A stretch of 64,000 nucleotides of DNA from Methylomicrobium sp. wino1 (GTDB taxonomy: Bacteria; Pseudomonadota; Gammaproteobacteria; Methylococcales; Methylomonadaceae). Location: positions 1,860,001-1,924,000 of the forward strand of contig NZ_CP024202.1 of assembly GCF_003932755.1 (NCBI RefSeq), written 5' to 3'. This document shows positions 1 through 9,196 of the stretch, in pieces. The notes under the pieces were generated by a model. The model was not told the origin of the DNA. It worked only from the letters and a program-made list of their open reading frames with translations, and made no database searches. Position 1 is the first letter of the stretch; each line of letters starts with the position of its first letter. The position numbers and the translations under genes were made by a program.

Positions 1-1
1 G

Positions 2-559
2 CAAAGTCGGCATGACGAACGCGGGTGGTTTCAACATGGTGCAATCGCGGCCTTAGGTTTGCTGAATCTGTTGTTATTGACGGCTTGTTCGGGCGATGAT
101 AAGTCCGATTTGGTTCAATATATTAATCAAGTCAAAGCTCGGCCGAAAACGCAAATCGAGTCGTTGCCGGAAATCAAAGTAATCGAGCCGTTCATTTATA
201 AACCGAGCGGTTTACGCGATCCGTTTCGGCCTATAGAAAAAGTAGTAGAAGCCGAACTTATCGATGCCGGAACGGGGAGTGGGATTAAGCCTGATCCTGC
301 CAGGCGTAAGGAGCAACTGGAGTCCTATTCGCTGGACAGTTTAAGAATGGTTGGAACCGTCACTAAGGATGCAGTGCTATGGGGCTTGATTAGGGCCGGC
401 GACGGGACGATTCATCGAGTTCGAGAAGGCAATTATATGGGTAAGAATCACGGTAAGATCATTCGTATTGTTGAAGACAAGATTGAATTGATGGAAATCG
501 TTCCCGATAGACCGGGAACATGGCGAGAACAGCAAACTTCATTGGCATTGTCCGAATGA
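2..559 (+). CDS. pilP: Type IV pilus inner-membrane lipoprotein PilP (5' end uncertain)
   Basis: PilP is a periplasmic lipoprotein that links the inner-membrane PilM/N/O platform to the secretin PilQ. The frame is open from base 2; a leucine-rich stretch ends in a lipobox-like LTAC followed by a PilP-type body with the GLRDPFRP motif typical of the family. It lies 16 bp upstream of pilQ, the usual operon order. A TTG at 59 would give a signal peptide with no positively charged n-region, so the true start is probably upstream of the window or was disturbed by a frameshift. Another frame ends at a TGA (13-15) that overlaps an ATG at 12, as a pilO/pilP junction would, but that ATG is not in the PilP frame. 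Identity is fairly secure, the start is not. Confidence 0.82.
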   Translation, partial: QSRHDERGWFQHGAIAALGLLNLLLLTACSGDDKSDLVQYINQVKARPKTQIESLPEIKVIEPFIYKPSGLRDPFRPIEKVVEAELIDAGTGSGIKPDPARRKEQLESYSLDSLRMVGTVTKDAVLWGLIRAGDGTIHRVREGNYMGKNHGKIIRIVEDKIELMEIVPDRPGTWREQQTSLALSE

Positions 560-575
560 TGTTGGGGATTAAACA

Positions 576-2885
576 ATGAGTATTCAAGGCAGCAATAACA
601 TGAGCAGAGTGACCGAGCCTCTATGGAAAACAATCTTCGCGGGAATATTCCTGTGCGTTTTTCAGTTTGCCGTTCAAGCGAGTGAAGTACAAATTCAGAA
701 TCTAGATTTTACTCGATTGTCGGGAGGGCGCTTGCAGTTGCAATTGGAACTGGATGGGCCGGCGCCGGCTCCTCGGGTTTTTCATACCGATAACCCCGCC
801 AGAATTGCGCTGGACTTTAGCGGTGTTAAAAGCGGTTTGTCCAAGAAAAAATTTCCGATTAATTTGGATATGGCTGACAGCGTGTATGTCGCCGAATCCC
901 GAGACAGGCTACGTGTCGTCATTAATTTGATTTCTTCGGTACCTTATGAAACAAGCGTGGAGGGTAACAAAGTATTCGTCACGCTGGCGGGAGCCGCCCA
1001 AGTTGAGGCACCGGTCATTCGTACGGAAACATCTGTCGTGGCTACATCTGTTCAACAAGCGAGAAGCGATGTGATCGCGCAGTTTATTCCGGAACAAGGC
1101 ATCAAGGGCGTGGATTTCAGGCGCGGACCGCGTGGCGAAGGGCGTATTTTGGTTTCGTTGAGCGAGCCGAATACGATGGTCAATACCCGTGAAGTCGGCG
1201 GTAAGGTTGAGATTTATTTTGTCAATACCCGCCTACCGGAGCGGCTTTCGAAACGTTACGACGTATCCGAATTCGCGACACCGGTCAAATCATTCGATGC
1301 GGTCAGTAGCCGTCAAGAAACCAAAATCACCGTCGATTTACAGAGTCCGCTTTACGAATATTCTCAGTTCCAGTCGGAAGGCATGTTGACGGTCGAGTTT
1401 CGCCCGTTGACGCAAGCGGAAAAAGACTTGAAAGAAAGTCAGAAAGACCGCTATACCGGCGATCGATTATCGCTGAACTTTCAAGACATCGAAATCCGTA
1501 GCGTGATTACCTTGCTGTCCGAATTTACCGGACAGAACGTTGTCGCCGGCGACGAAGTAACGGGACGGATAACCTTGAAACTCGACGACGTGCCGTGGGA
1601 CGAAGCGCTGGATTTCATAATGATGACGAAGGACTTGGAAAAATACCAAACCGGTAATGTGACATTGATCGCGCCGGTGGGTAAGATCAAGGAATATAAA
1701 GAGAAACAGCGTGAAACGGAGGTTATTGTCGCACAAATGGAGCCTTTGCGTACCGAGTATTTAAAGATAAATTTTGCTAGAGCGGAAAACTTTAGAAACC
1801 TCCTGAATGGTCTGGACACCGGAGCATTCGGAGCCTGTGGGTTTCAGCAAGGGGGCGGGGCAATTGGTGCTGTAACTCAAGGAATGGGGCAAGGAAGTGC
1901 ACAGATGAGTGGGCAGCAGGGGGGGCGTACTAACTTAGCAGGTAGTATTAGTGGTAGAAGGCAAACTATAGTATCGGATGAATATTTAACCTCAAAAGAT
2001 GATGCATTTGCCCTTCTGTCACCAAGAGGAACGGCAATAGTAGATTCGAGAACAAATACTTTAATTGTTAGAGAGACCGCTGCACGATTAGAAGAAGTGA
2101 AAAAACTAATAGCTCGGCTCGATATACCGGTCAAGCAGGTTATGATTGAGTCTAGGGTAGTTATAGCGACCAACACCTTCGCAAGGGATTTAGGTGTTCG
2201 GTTTGGGGTAGCTAAAGCAGCCCAGGTTGGTAGTGGTAAGACTTTTGCTATTGGTGGAGCCGGGACGGAAAGTAACATTAATGGAGTGACCGCAGTTAAC
2301 GATTTATTAGTCGATCTCAGTGCAACAAACCCTTATGGGGCATTGGCTATGACATTAGCTAGAACGGCCGACTATGTTTTGAACCTCGAAATATCGGCGT
2401 TGCAAGACGAGGGTAAAGCTGAGTTGCTTTCCAATCCTAGAGTAATGACGTCGGACCGCTGTCCTGCAAATATAAAGCTAGGAGAACAAATTCCTTATCA
2501 GACGGTTAGCCAAAATGGAACACAAACAGAATTAATTGATGCTGTATTAGAACTTGAGGTATTGCCTCAAATTACCCCAAGCGGAAGTGTCATAATGGAT
2601 TTGAAAATATCAAAAGATGCGCCGGGACGAGTTTTTGCCGGTTTAGTAGGTATTGATAAAAGAGAAATTCAAACGAATGTTCAGGTCATGGATGGTGAGA
2701 CAGTAGTATTAGGTGGAGTATTTGAAGGAACTCAACGAGATGATGTTGGTAAAATTCCTTTTTTTGGTGATTTGCCCGGGATTGGGTTTTTATTTCAACG
2801 TAACGAAAGACAAGATGATAAAACAGAACTTTTGATTTTTGTTACCCCCAAAATTTTTAAAGATAATGTTGAATCTGTAAGGTGA
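576..2885 (+). CDS. pilQ: Type IV pilus secretin PilQ
   Basis: PilQ is the outer-membrane secretin through which the type IV pilus is extruded. The 769-residue product has an N-terminal signal peptide (hydrophobic segment about residues 18-35), two AMIN-like peptidoglycan-binding regions (about 37-130 and 170-280), a secretin short domain near 297-360 (LSLNFQDIEIRSVITLL), an N1 domain, a Gly/Gln-rich linker (about 415-460), and the C-terminal secretin domain ending near 765. ATG 576 follows a GGGGATT ribosome-binding site; ATG 600 is an alternative. From about base 1800 onward the codon use changes to many ATA, AGA, GGA and CTA codons, unlike the first half, which suggests recombination. A strong terminator follows directly. 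Confidence 0.96.
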   Translation: MSIQGSNNMSRVTEPLWKTIFAGIFLCVFQFAVQASEVQIQNLDFTRLSGGRLQLQLELDGPAPAPRVFHTDNPARIALDFSGVKSGLSKKKFPINLDMADSVYVAESRDRLRVVINLISSVPYETSVEGNKVFVTLAGAAQVEAPVIRTETSVVATSVQQARSDVIAQFIPEQGIKGVDFRRGPRGEGRILVSLSEPNTMVNTREVGGKVEIYFVNTRLPERLSKRYDVSEFATPVKSFDAVSSRQETKITVDLQSPLYEYSQFQSEGMLTVEFRPLTQAEKDLKESQKDRYTGDRLSLNFQDIEIRSVITLLSEFTGQNVVAGDEVTGRITLKLDDVPWDEALDFIMMTKDLEKYQTGNVTLIAPVGKIKEYKEKQRETEVIVAQMEPLRTEYLKINFARAENFRNLLNGLDTGAFGACGFQQGGGAIGAVTQGMGQGSAQMSGQQGGRTNLAGSISGRRQTIVSDEYLTSKDDAFALLSPRGTAIVDSRTNTLIVRETAARLEEVKKLIARLDIPVKQVMIESRVVIATNTFARDLGVRFGVAKAAQVGSGKTFAIGGAGTESNINGVTAVNDLLVDLSATNPYGALAMTLARTADYVLNLEISALQDEGKAELLSNPRVMTSDRCPANIKLGEQIPYQTVSQNGTQTELIDAVLELEVLPQITPSGSVIMDLKISKDAPGRVFAGLVGIDKREIQTNVQVMDGETVVLGGVFEGTQRDDVGKIPFFGDLPGIGFLFQRNERQDDKTELLIFVTPKIFKDNVESVR

Positions 2886-2903
2886 ACTGCTTCTACTTCG
2901 GCC

Positions 2904-2931
2904 AAAAAGGGGGCATAATGCCCCCTTTTTT
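2904..2931 (+). terminator. Rho-independent terminator after pilQ
   Basis: Perfect stem AAAAAGGGGGCA / TGCCCCCTTTTT with a 4-base loop and a T run. It ends only 29 bp before aroK, so aroK is expressed either by read-through or from a promoter inside pilQ; no promoter fits in the remaining gap. Confidence 0.9.
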
Positions 2932-2960
2932 ATGCGCGCGAAAACATCAATAGAAATCGC

Positions 2961-3479
2961 ATGGCTAAATCGGAGAACATTTATCTCATCGGTCTAATGG
3001 GGGCCGGCAAAACGACAATCGGTAGGCTGTTGGCCAAATCGTTAAAAATGCCGTTTTACGATAGCGACAAGATTATCGAAGACTTGACCGGCGTCGATAT
3101 ACCGACGATCTTCGAATTCGAGGGTGAGGCAGGATTCCGGGATCGTGAACAAAAAGCGTTAGCAGGTTTGACAAAATTGACTCATGTCGTGTTGGCGACC
3201 GGCGGCGGTGCGGTTATCCGCGAAGAAAATCGGGAATGCCTCAAGGAAAACGGTTTTGTGGTTTATTTGCAATGTTCGGTGGACAGGATTTTGGAAAGAA
3301 CCAAGCGCGATACGCAGCGCCCGTTACTGCAAACCGATAATCCGAGAGCCAAGTTAGAGCAATTGCTAATCGAACGCGAGCCGTTATATTTGTCATGTGC
3401 GGACTATGTCGTCGATAGCGGCACATTACAGAGTAAGGCCGCGGTTAAAAATATTTTGCAGCGTTATAGGGATTTATGA
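2961..3479 (+). CDS. aroK: Shikimate kinase
   Basis: Phosphorylates shikimate to shikimate 3-phosphate with ATP in the cytoplasmic chorismate pathway. The 172-residue protein has the Walker A loop GLMGAGKTTIGR at residues 11-22, the shikimate-binding DSD (about 34-36), the GGGAV segment (about 79-84) and the lid region with RPLL (about 117-120), all as in AroK. Length is normal for the family. It lies between pilQ and aroB as in many gammaproteobacteria, but is separated from aroB by a 343-bp block of repeats, so tight co-transcription of aroK and aroB is not certain here. Confidence 0.96.
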   Translation: MAKSENIYLIGLMGAGKTTIGRLLAKSLKMPFYDSDKIIEDLTGVDIPTIFEFEGEAGFRDREQKALAGLTKLTHVVLATGGGAVIREENRECLKENGFVVYLQCSVDRILERTKRDTQRPLLQTDNPRAKLEQLLIEREPLYLSCADYVVDSGTLQSKAAVKNILQRYRDL

Positions 3480-3480
3480 G

Positions 3481-3672
3481 GTGAAAGAGGAAAGGTGAAA
3501 GGTGAAAGGTGAAAGGTGAAAGGGGGGGTCTTTGTGGGAGCGATCCCTAGATCGTCCCTCACCTAACGCTAGGTGAGGGAAAGCCGGTAAGCTTGGGTGA
3601 CAATAAATGTTATCGCAGTCACATGGGTCAAGATTCCTCGTTCCCACCGCTCCAGCGTGGGAATGCATACCG
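3481..3672. repeat. Composite ~190-bp intergenic repeat, copy 1 (heptamer tract + two hairpins)
   Basis: Starts with a tandem GGTGAAA-type heptamer tract (about 3481-3522). Then comes a hairpin block with CTCACCTAACGCTAGGTGAG (about 3558-3577), then a spacer and the module CCACCGCTCCAGCGTGG (about 3644-3660). The same order of modules occurs in direct orientation at about 42022-42212. Non-coding; no open frame worth calling. Function unknown. Confidence 0.85.
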
Positions 3673-3690
3673 AAGCTGAAGTGAAAGCGC

Positions 3691-3774
3691 TGTAGGGTGC
3701 GCATCGCGCACCTTTCCACGGTACCGAACCAAATGCAAGTCCCGACCCAGGTGCGCGATGCGCACCCTACGGAT
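3691..3774. repeat. Inverted repeat with GGTGCGCGATGCGCACC-type arms
   Basis: Two self-complementary arms (about 3691-3716 and 3749-3774, consensus GTAGGGTGCGCATCGCGCACC) face each other around a ~33-bp loop. Equivalent arm pairs occur at about 19621-19730, 27101-27180 and 53071-53214. REP/BIME-like; fills the gap before aroB. Confidence 0.85.
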
Positions 3775-3822
3775 TGAAAAGCGCTTTAGCGACACAGAAA
3801 ATTAGATGTATAACAGAAACAA

Positions 3823-4908
3823 ATGAAAACATTACAAGTCGATTTAGGGCAACGTAGTTATCCGATTTATATAGGCTCTCGTTTGCTGGAAAAAGCCGAT
3901 TTATTGACTCGGCATATTCGTTCAAAACAAGTATTGATTGTGACAAACGAAACGGTGGCGCCTTTATATTTGCAACAGGCACTCGATAACCTGTCGGATT
4001 TTGTCGTCGAAACCGTTATTTTGCCGGATGGCGAGCAATATAAGACGCTCGACTATTTGAATCGGATTTTCGATACTTTGTTGACCCACAAATTCAGTCG
4101 AAACGCCAGTTTAATTGCCTTGGGCGGCGGCGTCATCGGCGATATGGGCGGTTTTGCCGCGGCTTGCTACCAACGAGGTATTGCATTTTTACAAATTCCG
4201 ACCACGCTGTTGGCGCAAGTCGATTCTTCGGTCGGCGGCAAGACCGGCGTTAATCATCCGCTCGGTAAAAATATGATTGGTGCGTTTTATCAACCGCAAT
4301 GTGTGATTGCCGATATGTCGGTCTTGTCGACATTGGATGAAAGGCAATTGTCGGCCGGCATCGCCGAAGTGATCAAATACGGCTTGATACGCGATCCCGA
4401 TTTTTTTTCATGGCTCGAGAACAATATCGAATCTTTGCTCGCCAGGGATGCCGAAGCGCTCGCGTATGCGGTCGAACGCTCGTGTCGCAATAAAGCCGAA
4501 GTCGTTGCCGCCGATGAAAAAGAAGCCGATGTTAGGGCGACCTTGAATTTAGGCCATACTTTCGGTCATGCGATTGAAACCGGCATGGGCTACGGCAGCT
4601 ATTTGCACGGCGAGGCGGTTGCGATCGGTACTTGCCAGGCGGCCGATTTATCAAGACGCAAAGGCTGGCTGACCGATGCCGACGTTGAACGCATTATTAG
4701 ATTGTTTAAGCGCGCCAGGTTGCCGGTCGAGCCTCCGGCAGCGCTCGATGCTAATCGTTTTATCGAATTGATGGCCGTGGATAAAAAAAATGTCGACGGC
4801 AATATTCGTTTGATTTTGTTGAAGAGCATCGGCGAGGCAACCTTGCCGGTCGGTGTGGAAAATGCATTATTGGTAGCGACGTTAAACGGATATGGTCGAA
4901 AAGGCTAA
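3823..4908 (+). CDS. aroB: 3-dehydroquinate synthase
   Basis: Converts DAHP to 3-dehydroquinate (second step of the shikimate pathway), NAD and metal dependent, cytoplasmic. The 361-residue protein shows the nucleotide-binding [13 protein letters not shown] (about 104-116), the [12 protein letters not shown] segment (about 136-147), and metal-ligand motifs [18 protein letters not shown] and LHGEAVAIG. Length matches AroB. Its last 17 bases overlap the start of damX, so the two are translationally coupled. Confidence 0.97.
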   Translation: MKTLQVDLGQRSYPIYIGSRLLEKADLLTRHIRSKQVLIVTNETVAPLYLQQALDNLSDFVVETVILPDGEQYKTLDYLNRIFDTLLTHKFSRNASLIALGGGVIGDMGGFAAACYQRGIAFLQIPTTLLAQVDSSVGGKTGVNHPLGKNMIGAFYQPQCVIADMSVLSTLDERQLSAGIAEVIKYGLIRDPDFFSWLENNIESLLARDAEALAYAVERSCRNKAEVVAADEKEADVRATLNLGHTFGHAIETGMGYGSYLHGEAVAIGTCQAADLSRRKGWLTDADVERIIRLFKRARLPVEPPAALDANRFIELMAVDKKNVDGNIRLILLKSIGEATLPVGVENALLVATLNGYGRKG

Positions 4909-6364
4909 TCAGGCTGCGAATAGGCCGTATTGCTTGGCAAAGCCGGCGATTAAATCGTTAATTACTGCCGAGCGTGCTCAAAAGTTCGAGTTATTGATTC
5001 ATCTGATAATCAATTTTAATCGTCCGTTGATCGTTAACGGACCGACCGGTATCGGTAAGTCGACATTGCTGACGGTCTTGCGCGAGCAACGTCCGGTCGA
5101 AGGGCATTATTGTTTCATGGCCGGCGATCATCAGTTGGATTTTGCGGCGATTCAAGAGCGGTTGCGCCGTTTCTTGGAAATCGAACAGCCGTCTTGCAAA
5201 GGCTTTTCCCTGGATGATGCGATCGCTTTAATTGAGCAGAAAAAACTCAAGTTAATCTTGATGATCGATAATGCCGGCGAATTGATACCCGGCTTGATTG
5301 ATGCTTTATCGGAATATGCCTTAGCTAACCCGGCACTAAGAGTTATTTTTTCGCTAACTCAGGACGAACTGTATATCAAAAGTCGTTCGGACCGGTCTGT
5401 CGAGGATTGTCATTTTATCGAAATGTTGCCGCTGTCGGAAAAACAATGCCGGGATTTTTTGCAAAATCTTTCCGGGAAGCCGGATGCACCGATTTCGTTC
5501 AATGCGGTCAGCGATAACATGGTGGAGTATGTCTACCGCGAAACGCATGGTATTCCGGGGAAAATTGTTGCTGAATTGCCGCGTTTGTCCGATTTCGAGC
5601 GGTTGGGCGCACCCGTCCGGTTTTCGATTGGGCTGTTTGCGCTTCTTGCGATCGCAGGTATCGCCTTCGTCGGCTGGGAGGCCTTGGTTCCGGAATCCGG
5701 TCATGGTTTAGCGACTTCTTTACCGGGTTCTCAGCAACAGGCCTTGTCGGTTCCGTTGCCGGTTGAAAAATTTGCCGGCAAACAGGTGGTAAATGACAGC
5801 GTCGTTACCGAGGTCGCCGAGCAAAAATCTAAGATGACAAGCGTTGTCGCGGCCCCGATCGCTGCTGTACAAAACCGAAAAATCGATACCACTTTGAAAA
5901 ATGAAGCGATGAATAATTCCGCGGCGGTTTTTGAATCTGTTGAAAACAGCAAGCCTGAGAGATCAATTGTCGCTCCGAGTATCATTAATGCCGAGCCTTT
6001 AGCCCCGACGATCGAAGAAAAAAACATTGAGACAAAGCCGAAGGAAACTATTGGTTACGAGCGCTCGGAAGATAATCGGTCCTGGTTATTTAATCAATCC
6101 TCGGATCATTTCACTTTGCAATTAATGGTATTATCGAGCCGACAGTCGATTGTCAATGTGCTGAACAAATATCGGCACCTTAAACAAGACTTGAAGTATC
6201 TTGAGACTCGCATCGGCGGTAAAGAGAAATTTATTTTGCTGTACGGCTCGTATAGCAGTCATGCCGATGCCAAAAGGGCTACCGGAAAATTGCCGGCGGA
6301 ATTCAAAGGAGCTTGGGTTAGGCGTTTTGCGGTTTTACAAAACGATATCAAAAATGCAAACTAA
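4892..6364 (+). CDS. damX: DamX-like AAA-ATPase/SPOR cell-division protein
   Basis: 490 residues. The N-terminal cytoplasmic AAA/ATPase part carries Walker [10 protein letters not shown] (about 50-58) and an LILMIDNAG Walker B-like strand (about 127). One membrane span ([19 protein letters not shown]) lies near 245-265, followed by a long low-complexity periplasmic linker. A C-terminal SPOR domain (about 405-485, with [11 protein letters not shown] and FILLYGSY) in this family binds denuded septal peptidoglycan. Position after aroB, as in E. coli aroK-aroB-damX, supports the name. E. coli DamX lacks an obvious intact ATPase, so this longer form is closer to the ExeA-SPOR fusion type; a role in division is inferred. 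Confidence 0.85.
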   Translation: MVEKANQAANRPYCLAKPAIKSLITAERAQKFELLIHLIINFNRPLIVNGPTGIGKSTLLTVLREQRPVEGHYCFMAGDHQLDFAAIQERLRRFLEIEQPSCKGFSLDDAIALIEQKKLKLILMIDNAGELIPGLIDALSEYALANPALRVIFSLTQDELYIKSRSDRSVEDCHFIEMLPLSEKQCRDFLQNLSGKPDAPISFNAVSDNMVEYVYRETHGIPGKIVAELPRLSDFERLGAPVRFSIGLFALLAIAGIAFVGWEALVPESGHGLATSLPGSQQQALSVPLPVEKFAGKQVVNDSVVTEVAEQKSKMTSVVAAPIAAVQNRKIDTTLKNEAMNNSAAVFESVENSKPERSIVAPSIINAEPLAPTIEEKNIETKPKETIGYERSEDNRSWLFNQSSDHFTLQLMVLSSRQSIVNVLNKYRHLKQDLKYLETRIGGKEKFILLYGSYSSHADAKRATGKLPAEFKGAWVRRFAVLQNDIKNAN

Positions 6365-6782
6365 GTAACGCGCATGAAATAACTTGATAAACAGCGACCC
6401 GTCTCGTTTCCGCTCCAGCGCGGGAATGCATGCCGGTCTTGCCTCGGTAGCCAAGGTACGGGTTCCCACGGAGGACCGTGGGAACCAGAAAAAATAAGTA
6501 TTCTGCTGTTCTGCTGTTTCCCAAGCTCCTGCTTGGGAAACCGATATGTGAAGCTCTAGCTTCACGATACCAGTGAAAAAGAAGCTAATGTTCCTTCGCG
6601 TACAGCGATTATAGCTGAGCCAAGTTGAATCGGTCGTGTAGGTCTCGGGAAGGAGTTAAAGTGACTCTTTCCGTTAAATGGCAGTAACGCAGGGCCATGT
6701 GTGCCAGAAAAACTCAGGATAGGGCCGAAAGTAAATTTCAAGTCGATTCGCGCTTATTCCTTAAACAAGAAAATAAAACATA
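6365..6782. repeat. Intergenic repeat block between damX and hemE
   Basis: Holds a GCTCCAGCGCGGGAATGCAT-type hairpin module (about 6396-6483, same family as copies at 3633, 7859, 18355, 19808, 22374 and 42170). A second paired palindrome follows: CCAAGCTCCTGCTTGG (about 6523-6538) with GTGAAGCTCTAGCTTCAC (about 6547-6564), recurring at about 44863-44906. The rest (6600-6782) contains no recognisable gene; presumably it holds the hemE promoter. Confidence 0.75.
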
Positions 6783-7850
6783 ATGACGATATTACAAAAC
6801 GACACCTTGCTCAGAACTCTATTAAAACAACCCGTCGACAGAACGCCGGTCTGGATGATGCGTCAGGCAGGGCGCTATTTGCCGGAGTATCGTAAAGTCC
6901 GGGAAAAGGCCGGCAGTTTCATGAATCTATGCACCAATCCGGAATTGGCTTGCGAAGTCACGCTGCAGCCGTTGGATCGTTATGCCTTCGATGCGGCAAT
7001 TTTGTTTTCCGATATTCTGACGATACCCGATGCAATGGGGTTAGGCCTAAGTTTTGCTGAAGGCGAAGGTCCTAGGTTTAGCAATCCGATTCGTTCGGCT
7101 GCCGATGTCGACAAATTGCCGATACCCGACCCCGAGCAGGAATTGCGTTATGTGATCGATGCGGTTCGTTTAATTAGAACTTCGTTGCAAGGCCGCGTGC
7201 CGTTGATCGGTTTTTCCGGTAGCCCTTGGACCTTGGCGACTTACATGGTCGAAGGCGGTAGTAGTAAAAACTTTCAGAAAATCAAGGCGATGATGTATGA
7301 GCAGCCCGGTGTTGTGCATCGTATGCTGGACAAATTGGCAAAATCGGTGGCTTTGTATTTAAACGCGCAAATTGCGGCCGGCGCTCAGGCGGTGATGTTG
7401 TTCGATACTTGGGGTGGAATGTTGACTTCCGAGGATTATCTGGAATTTTCGTTACAATATGCCAGCCGGGTGCGCGAGCAATTGCAAATCGAAGCGGACG
7501 GACGTCGAGTTCCGACGGTTTTATTCACGAAAGGCGGCGGGCTTTGGCTCGAAGCGATGGCCGATACCGGTTACGATGCCTTAGGGCTGGATTGGCAAAC
7601 CGATATCGGGTTGGCCAGAGCGCGCGTCGGCGATAAGGTGGCCTTGCAGGGCAATATGGATCCCGTAAGCCTATATGCCAATCCGGATGTGATCCGCGCG
7701 AAAGTCAAAAACGTACTGGAGCGTTACGGTCGCGGTTCCGGACATGTGTTCAATCTCGGTCACGGTATTTTGCCGGATATCAATCCGGAGCATGTCAAAG
7801 CGATGGTTGACGCAGTGCGTGAGTTCAGCCCGGCTTATCATGTCCTTTGA
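6783..7850 (+). CDS. hemE: Uroporphyrinogen decarboxylase
   Basis: Decarboxylates the four acetate side chains of uroporphyrinogen III to give coproporphyrinogen III in heme biosynthesis. 355 residues, normal length. The first family signature ([10 protein letters not shown], about 27-36), the catalytic-aspartate strand AILFSDIL (about 75-82), and the second signature [16 protein letters not shown] (about 144-159) are intact, as is the late NLGHGILP (about 325). Start chosen at ATG 6783 because it gives the standard N-terminus [16 protein letters not shown]. Appears monocistronic. Confidence 0.97.
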   Translation: MTILQNDTLLRTLLKQPVDRTPVWMMRQAGRYLPEYRKVREKAGSFMNLCTNPELACEVTLQPLDRYAFDAAILFSDILTIPDAMGLGLSFAEGEGPRFSNPIRSAADVDKLPIPDPEQELRYVIDAVRLIRTSLQGRVPLIGFSGSPWTLATYMVEGGSSKNFQKIKAMMYEQPGVVHRMLDKLAKSVALYLNAQIAAGAQAVMLFDTWGGMLTSEDYLEFSLQYASRVREQLQIEADGRRVPTVLFTKGGGLWLEAMADTGYDALGLDWQTDIGLARARVGDKVALQGNMDPVSLYANPDVIRAKVKNVLERYGRGSGHVFNLGHGILPDINPEHVKAMVDAVREFSPAYHVL

Positions 7851-7858
7851 GCCTTATA

Positions 7859-7898
7859 TTTCCTCGTTCCCACCGTTCCAGCGTGGGAATGCATATGA
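7859..7898. repeat. Short copy of the TTCCCACC…GCGTGGGAATGCAT hairpin module
   Basis: TCGTTCCCACCGTTCCAGCG and its following arm form a small inverted repeat directly after hemE. This is the truncated version of the module found in full at 22374-22460. Confidence 0.8.
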
Positions 7899-7947
7899 GC
7901 TGAAGCTTATACGTAATCAAGTAAATTTTAAAATCAGGACTTAAACA

Positions 7948-8454
7948 ATGGCTACGATTAAATTTCAAGGAAAACCGATCAACACTTGCGGCGAGCTTCC
8001 CGCGATAGGATCCAAGGCGCCGGATTTTACTCTGGTCAATGGTAAACTCGCGGAAGTGACCTTGGCGAGCTATTCGGGCAAGAAGAAATGCTTGAATATC
8101 GTGCCCAGCCTCGATACGCCGACTTGCGCCGCGTCCGCAAGAAAATTCAACCATAAAGCGGCGAGTTTAGAAAACGGCGTGGTGTTGGTCGTTTCGGCCG
8201 ATCTGCCGTTTGCACAAGCGCGTTTTTGTCAGGTTGAAGGTACCCGGGATATTGTGCCGTTATCGACATTTCGTTCGAGTTTCGCGCGCGATTACGGCGT
8301 GGAGCTGATCGATAGCGTGCTGGCCGGTTTGACCGCCCGAGCGATCGTAGTCATCGACGAGCAGGATCGGGTCGTCTATACCGAGCTAGTGCCGGAATTG
8401 GCCGAGGAGCCCGATTACGAGTCGGCACTAGCTGCGATGCATGAAATAGACTAA
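7948..8454 (+). CDS. tpx: Thiol peroxidase (Tpx-type peroxiredoxin)
   Basis: Atypical 2-Cys peroxiredoxin that reduces lipid and hydrogen peroxides using thioredoxin. 168 residues; peroxidatic Cys60 in SLDTPTCA and resolving Cys94 in FAQARFC match the E. coli Tpx pair (Cys61/Cys95) in position and context. E. coli Tpx is periplasm-associated but no signal peptide is visible here. The stop codon lies inside the terminal inverted repeat of a downstream non-coding element (8452-8579), so that element abuts or supplies the gene end. Confidence 0.95.
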   Translation: MATIKFQGKPINTCGELPAIGSKAPDFTLVNGKLAEVTLASYSGKKKCLNIVPSLDTPTCAASARKFNHKAASLENGVVLVVSADLPFAQARFCQVEGTRDIVPLSTFRSSFARDYGVELIDSVLAGLTARAIVVIDEQDRVVYTELVPELAEEPDYESALAAMHEID

Positions 8455-8579
8455 GGTTTCGGTCATAAATAACTTCCCTATTTTTAATGCAGGATAGGCA
8501 AGTTCGGTTGCTCAAGTGACCGAATCCTCGACAAAGCTCATAGCTCCAGAAAGTTCTTTATCGCGAAATCCTAAGCCAT
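8452..8579. repeat. Outer MITE-like element, small copy (TTAGGATTtcg…ATAAATAAC termini)
   Basis: Left end TAAGGTTTCGGTCATAAATA and right end TTTATCGCGAAATCCTAAG are inverted repeats of each other. Related ends, in the same arrangement, bound elements at about 37478-37735 and 38977-39233. An internal hairpin GTTCGGTTGCTCAAGTGACCGAA-like core is about 8502-8526. No coding capacity. Confidence 0.75.
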
Positions 8580-8605
8580 AAACTGATGTTAATTCGGAGT
8601 GATCG

Positions 8606-9196
8606 ATGAATCCTAAAGTACTTGCTGTCATGGTGATCGTGTCCGCTAGCTTGGCGGCATGTACGGCCGAACCGGTGCGGGAGGCGGTCGATGAGGAAAT
8701 TGATGCGTTTACTGTTTATCAAGCCGACCCGATGGAAGTGTCCGAAGAGGTGCCTTCGCCGACGCATGTCAAAGAAGGCCGGGAGCTGCGTTTGGTTAGA
8801 GTCATGGAAGGCGGTGTCTGTAAAAACGAGCGGGAAGGCGTGGAAGGGCTGTTTTTGCTTTATGCCGATACCGACGATGTGGAACGCATCAAATTGACGG
8901 AAGGCGCGCAGATTTTCGGCGATTTCGAACGTGAAATAGAAACGATCTCGGCGATGGCCTTACAAGAAACGGTCAAAGGTATCTATCTTGGCGGCGATTC
9001 GATATTTCCCGACAGCCCGACCAGTCAGCAAAATATGCTTAATGAATTCGAATTGCAATTCGCGGACACGATAGAGAGCGCGATCGATGATTTTCAACAA
9101 AAAACCACGCTCACGATCGATATACTGCCTTTTCTTCCGTCATTATATTTCTACAGTGAAGGCTGCGAATTAGGTCATGATGAAACCGGTGAATGA
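8606..9196 (+). CDS. Hypothetical lipoprotein
   Basis: 196-residue product that I do not recognise. The N-terminus MNPKVLAVMVIVSASLAAC is a clear lipoprotein signal with lipobox LAAC (Cys19), so the protein should be membrane-anchored in the periplasm. The mature part is acidic, with two further cysteines (about residues 72 and 189) that could pair. It overlaps the next gene by 4 bp (GTGAATGA junction), so the two are translationally coupled and probably act together. GATCG precedes the ATG; a weak GGAGTG at 8596-8601 may be the ribosome-binding site. Confidence 0.8.
   Translation: MNPKVLAVMVIVSASLAACTAEPVREAVDEEIDAFTVYQADPMEVSEEVPSPTHVKEGRELRLVRVMEGGVCKNEREGVEGLFLLYADTDDVERIKLTEGAQIFGDFEREIETISAMALQETVKGIYLGGDSIFPDSPTSQQNMLNEFELQFADTIESAIDDFQQKTTLTIDILPFLPSLYFYSEGCELGHDETGE

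Noticed and set aside
3481-3525. Possible CRISPR array in the GGTGAAA tract
   Set aside because: Seven-base units without spacers; a simple tandem repeat.
6701-6895. 64-codon frame upstream of hemE
   Set aside because: Mostly overlaps hemE in another frame, with no ribosome-binding site; the hemE start explains the region.
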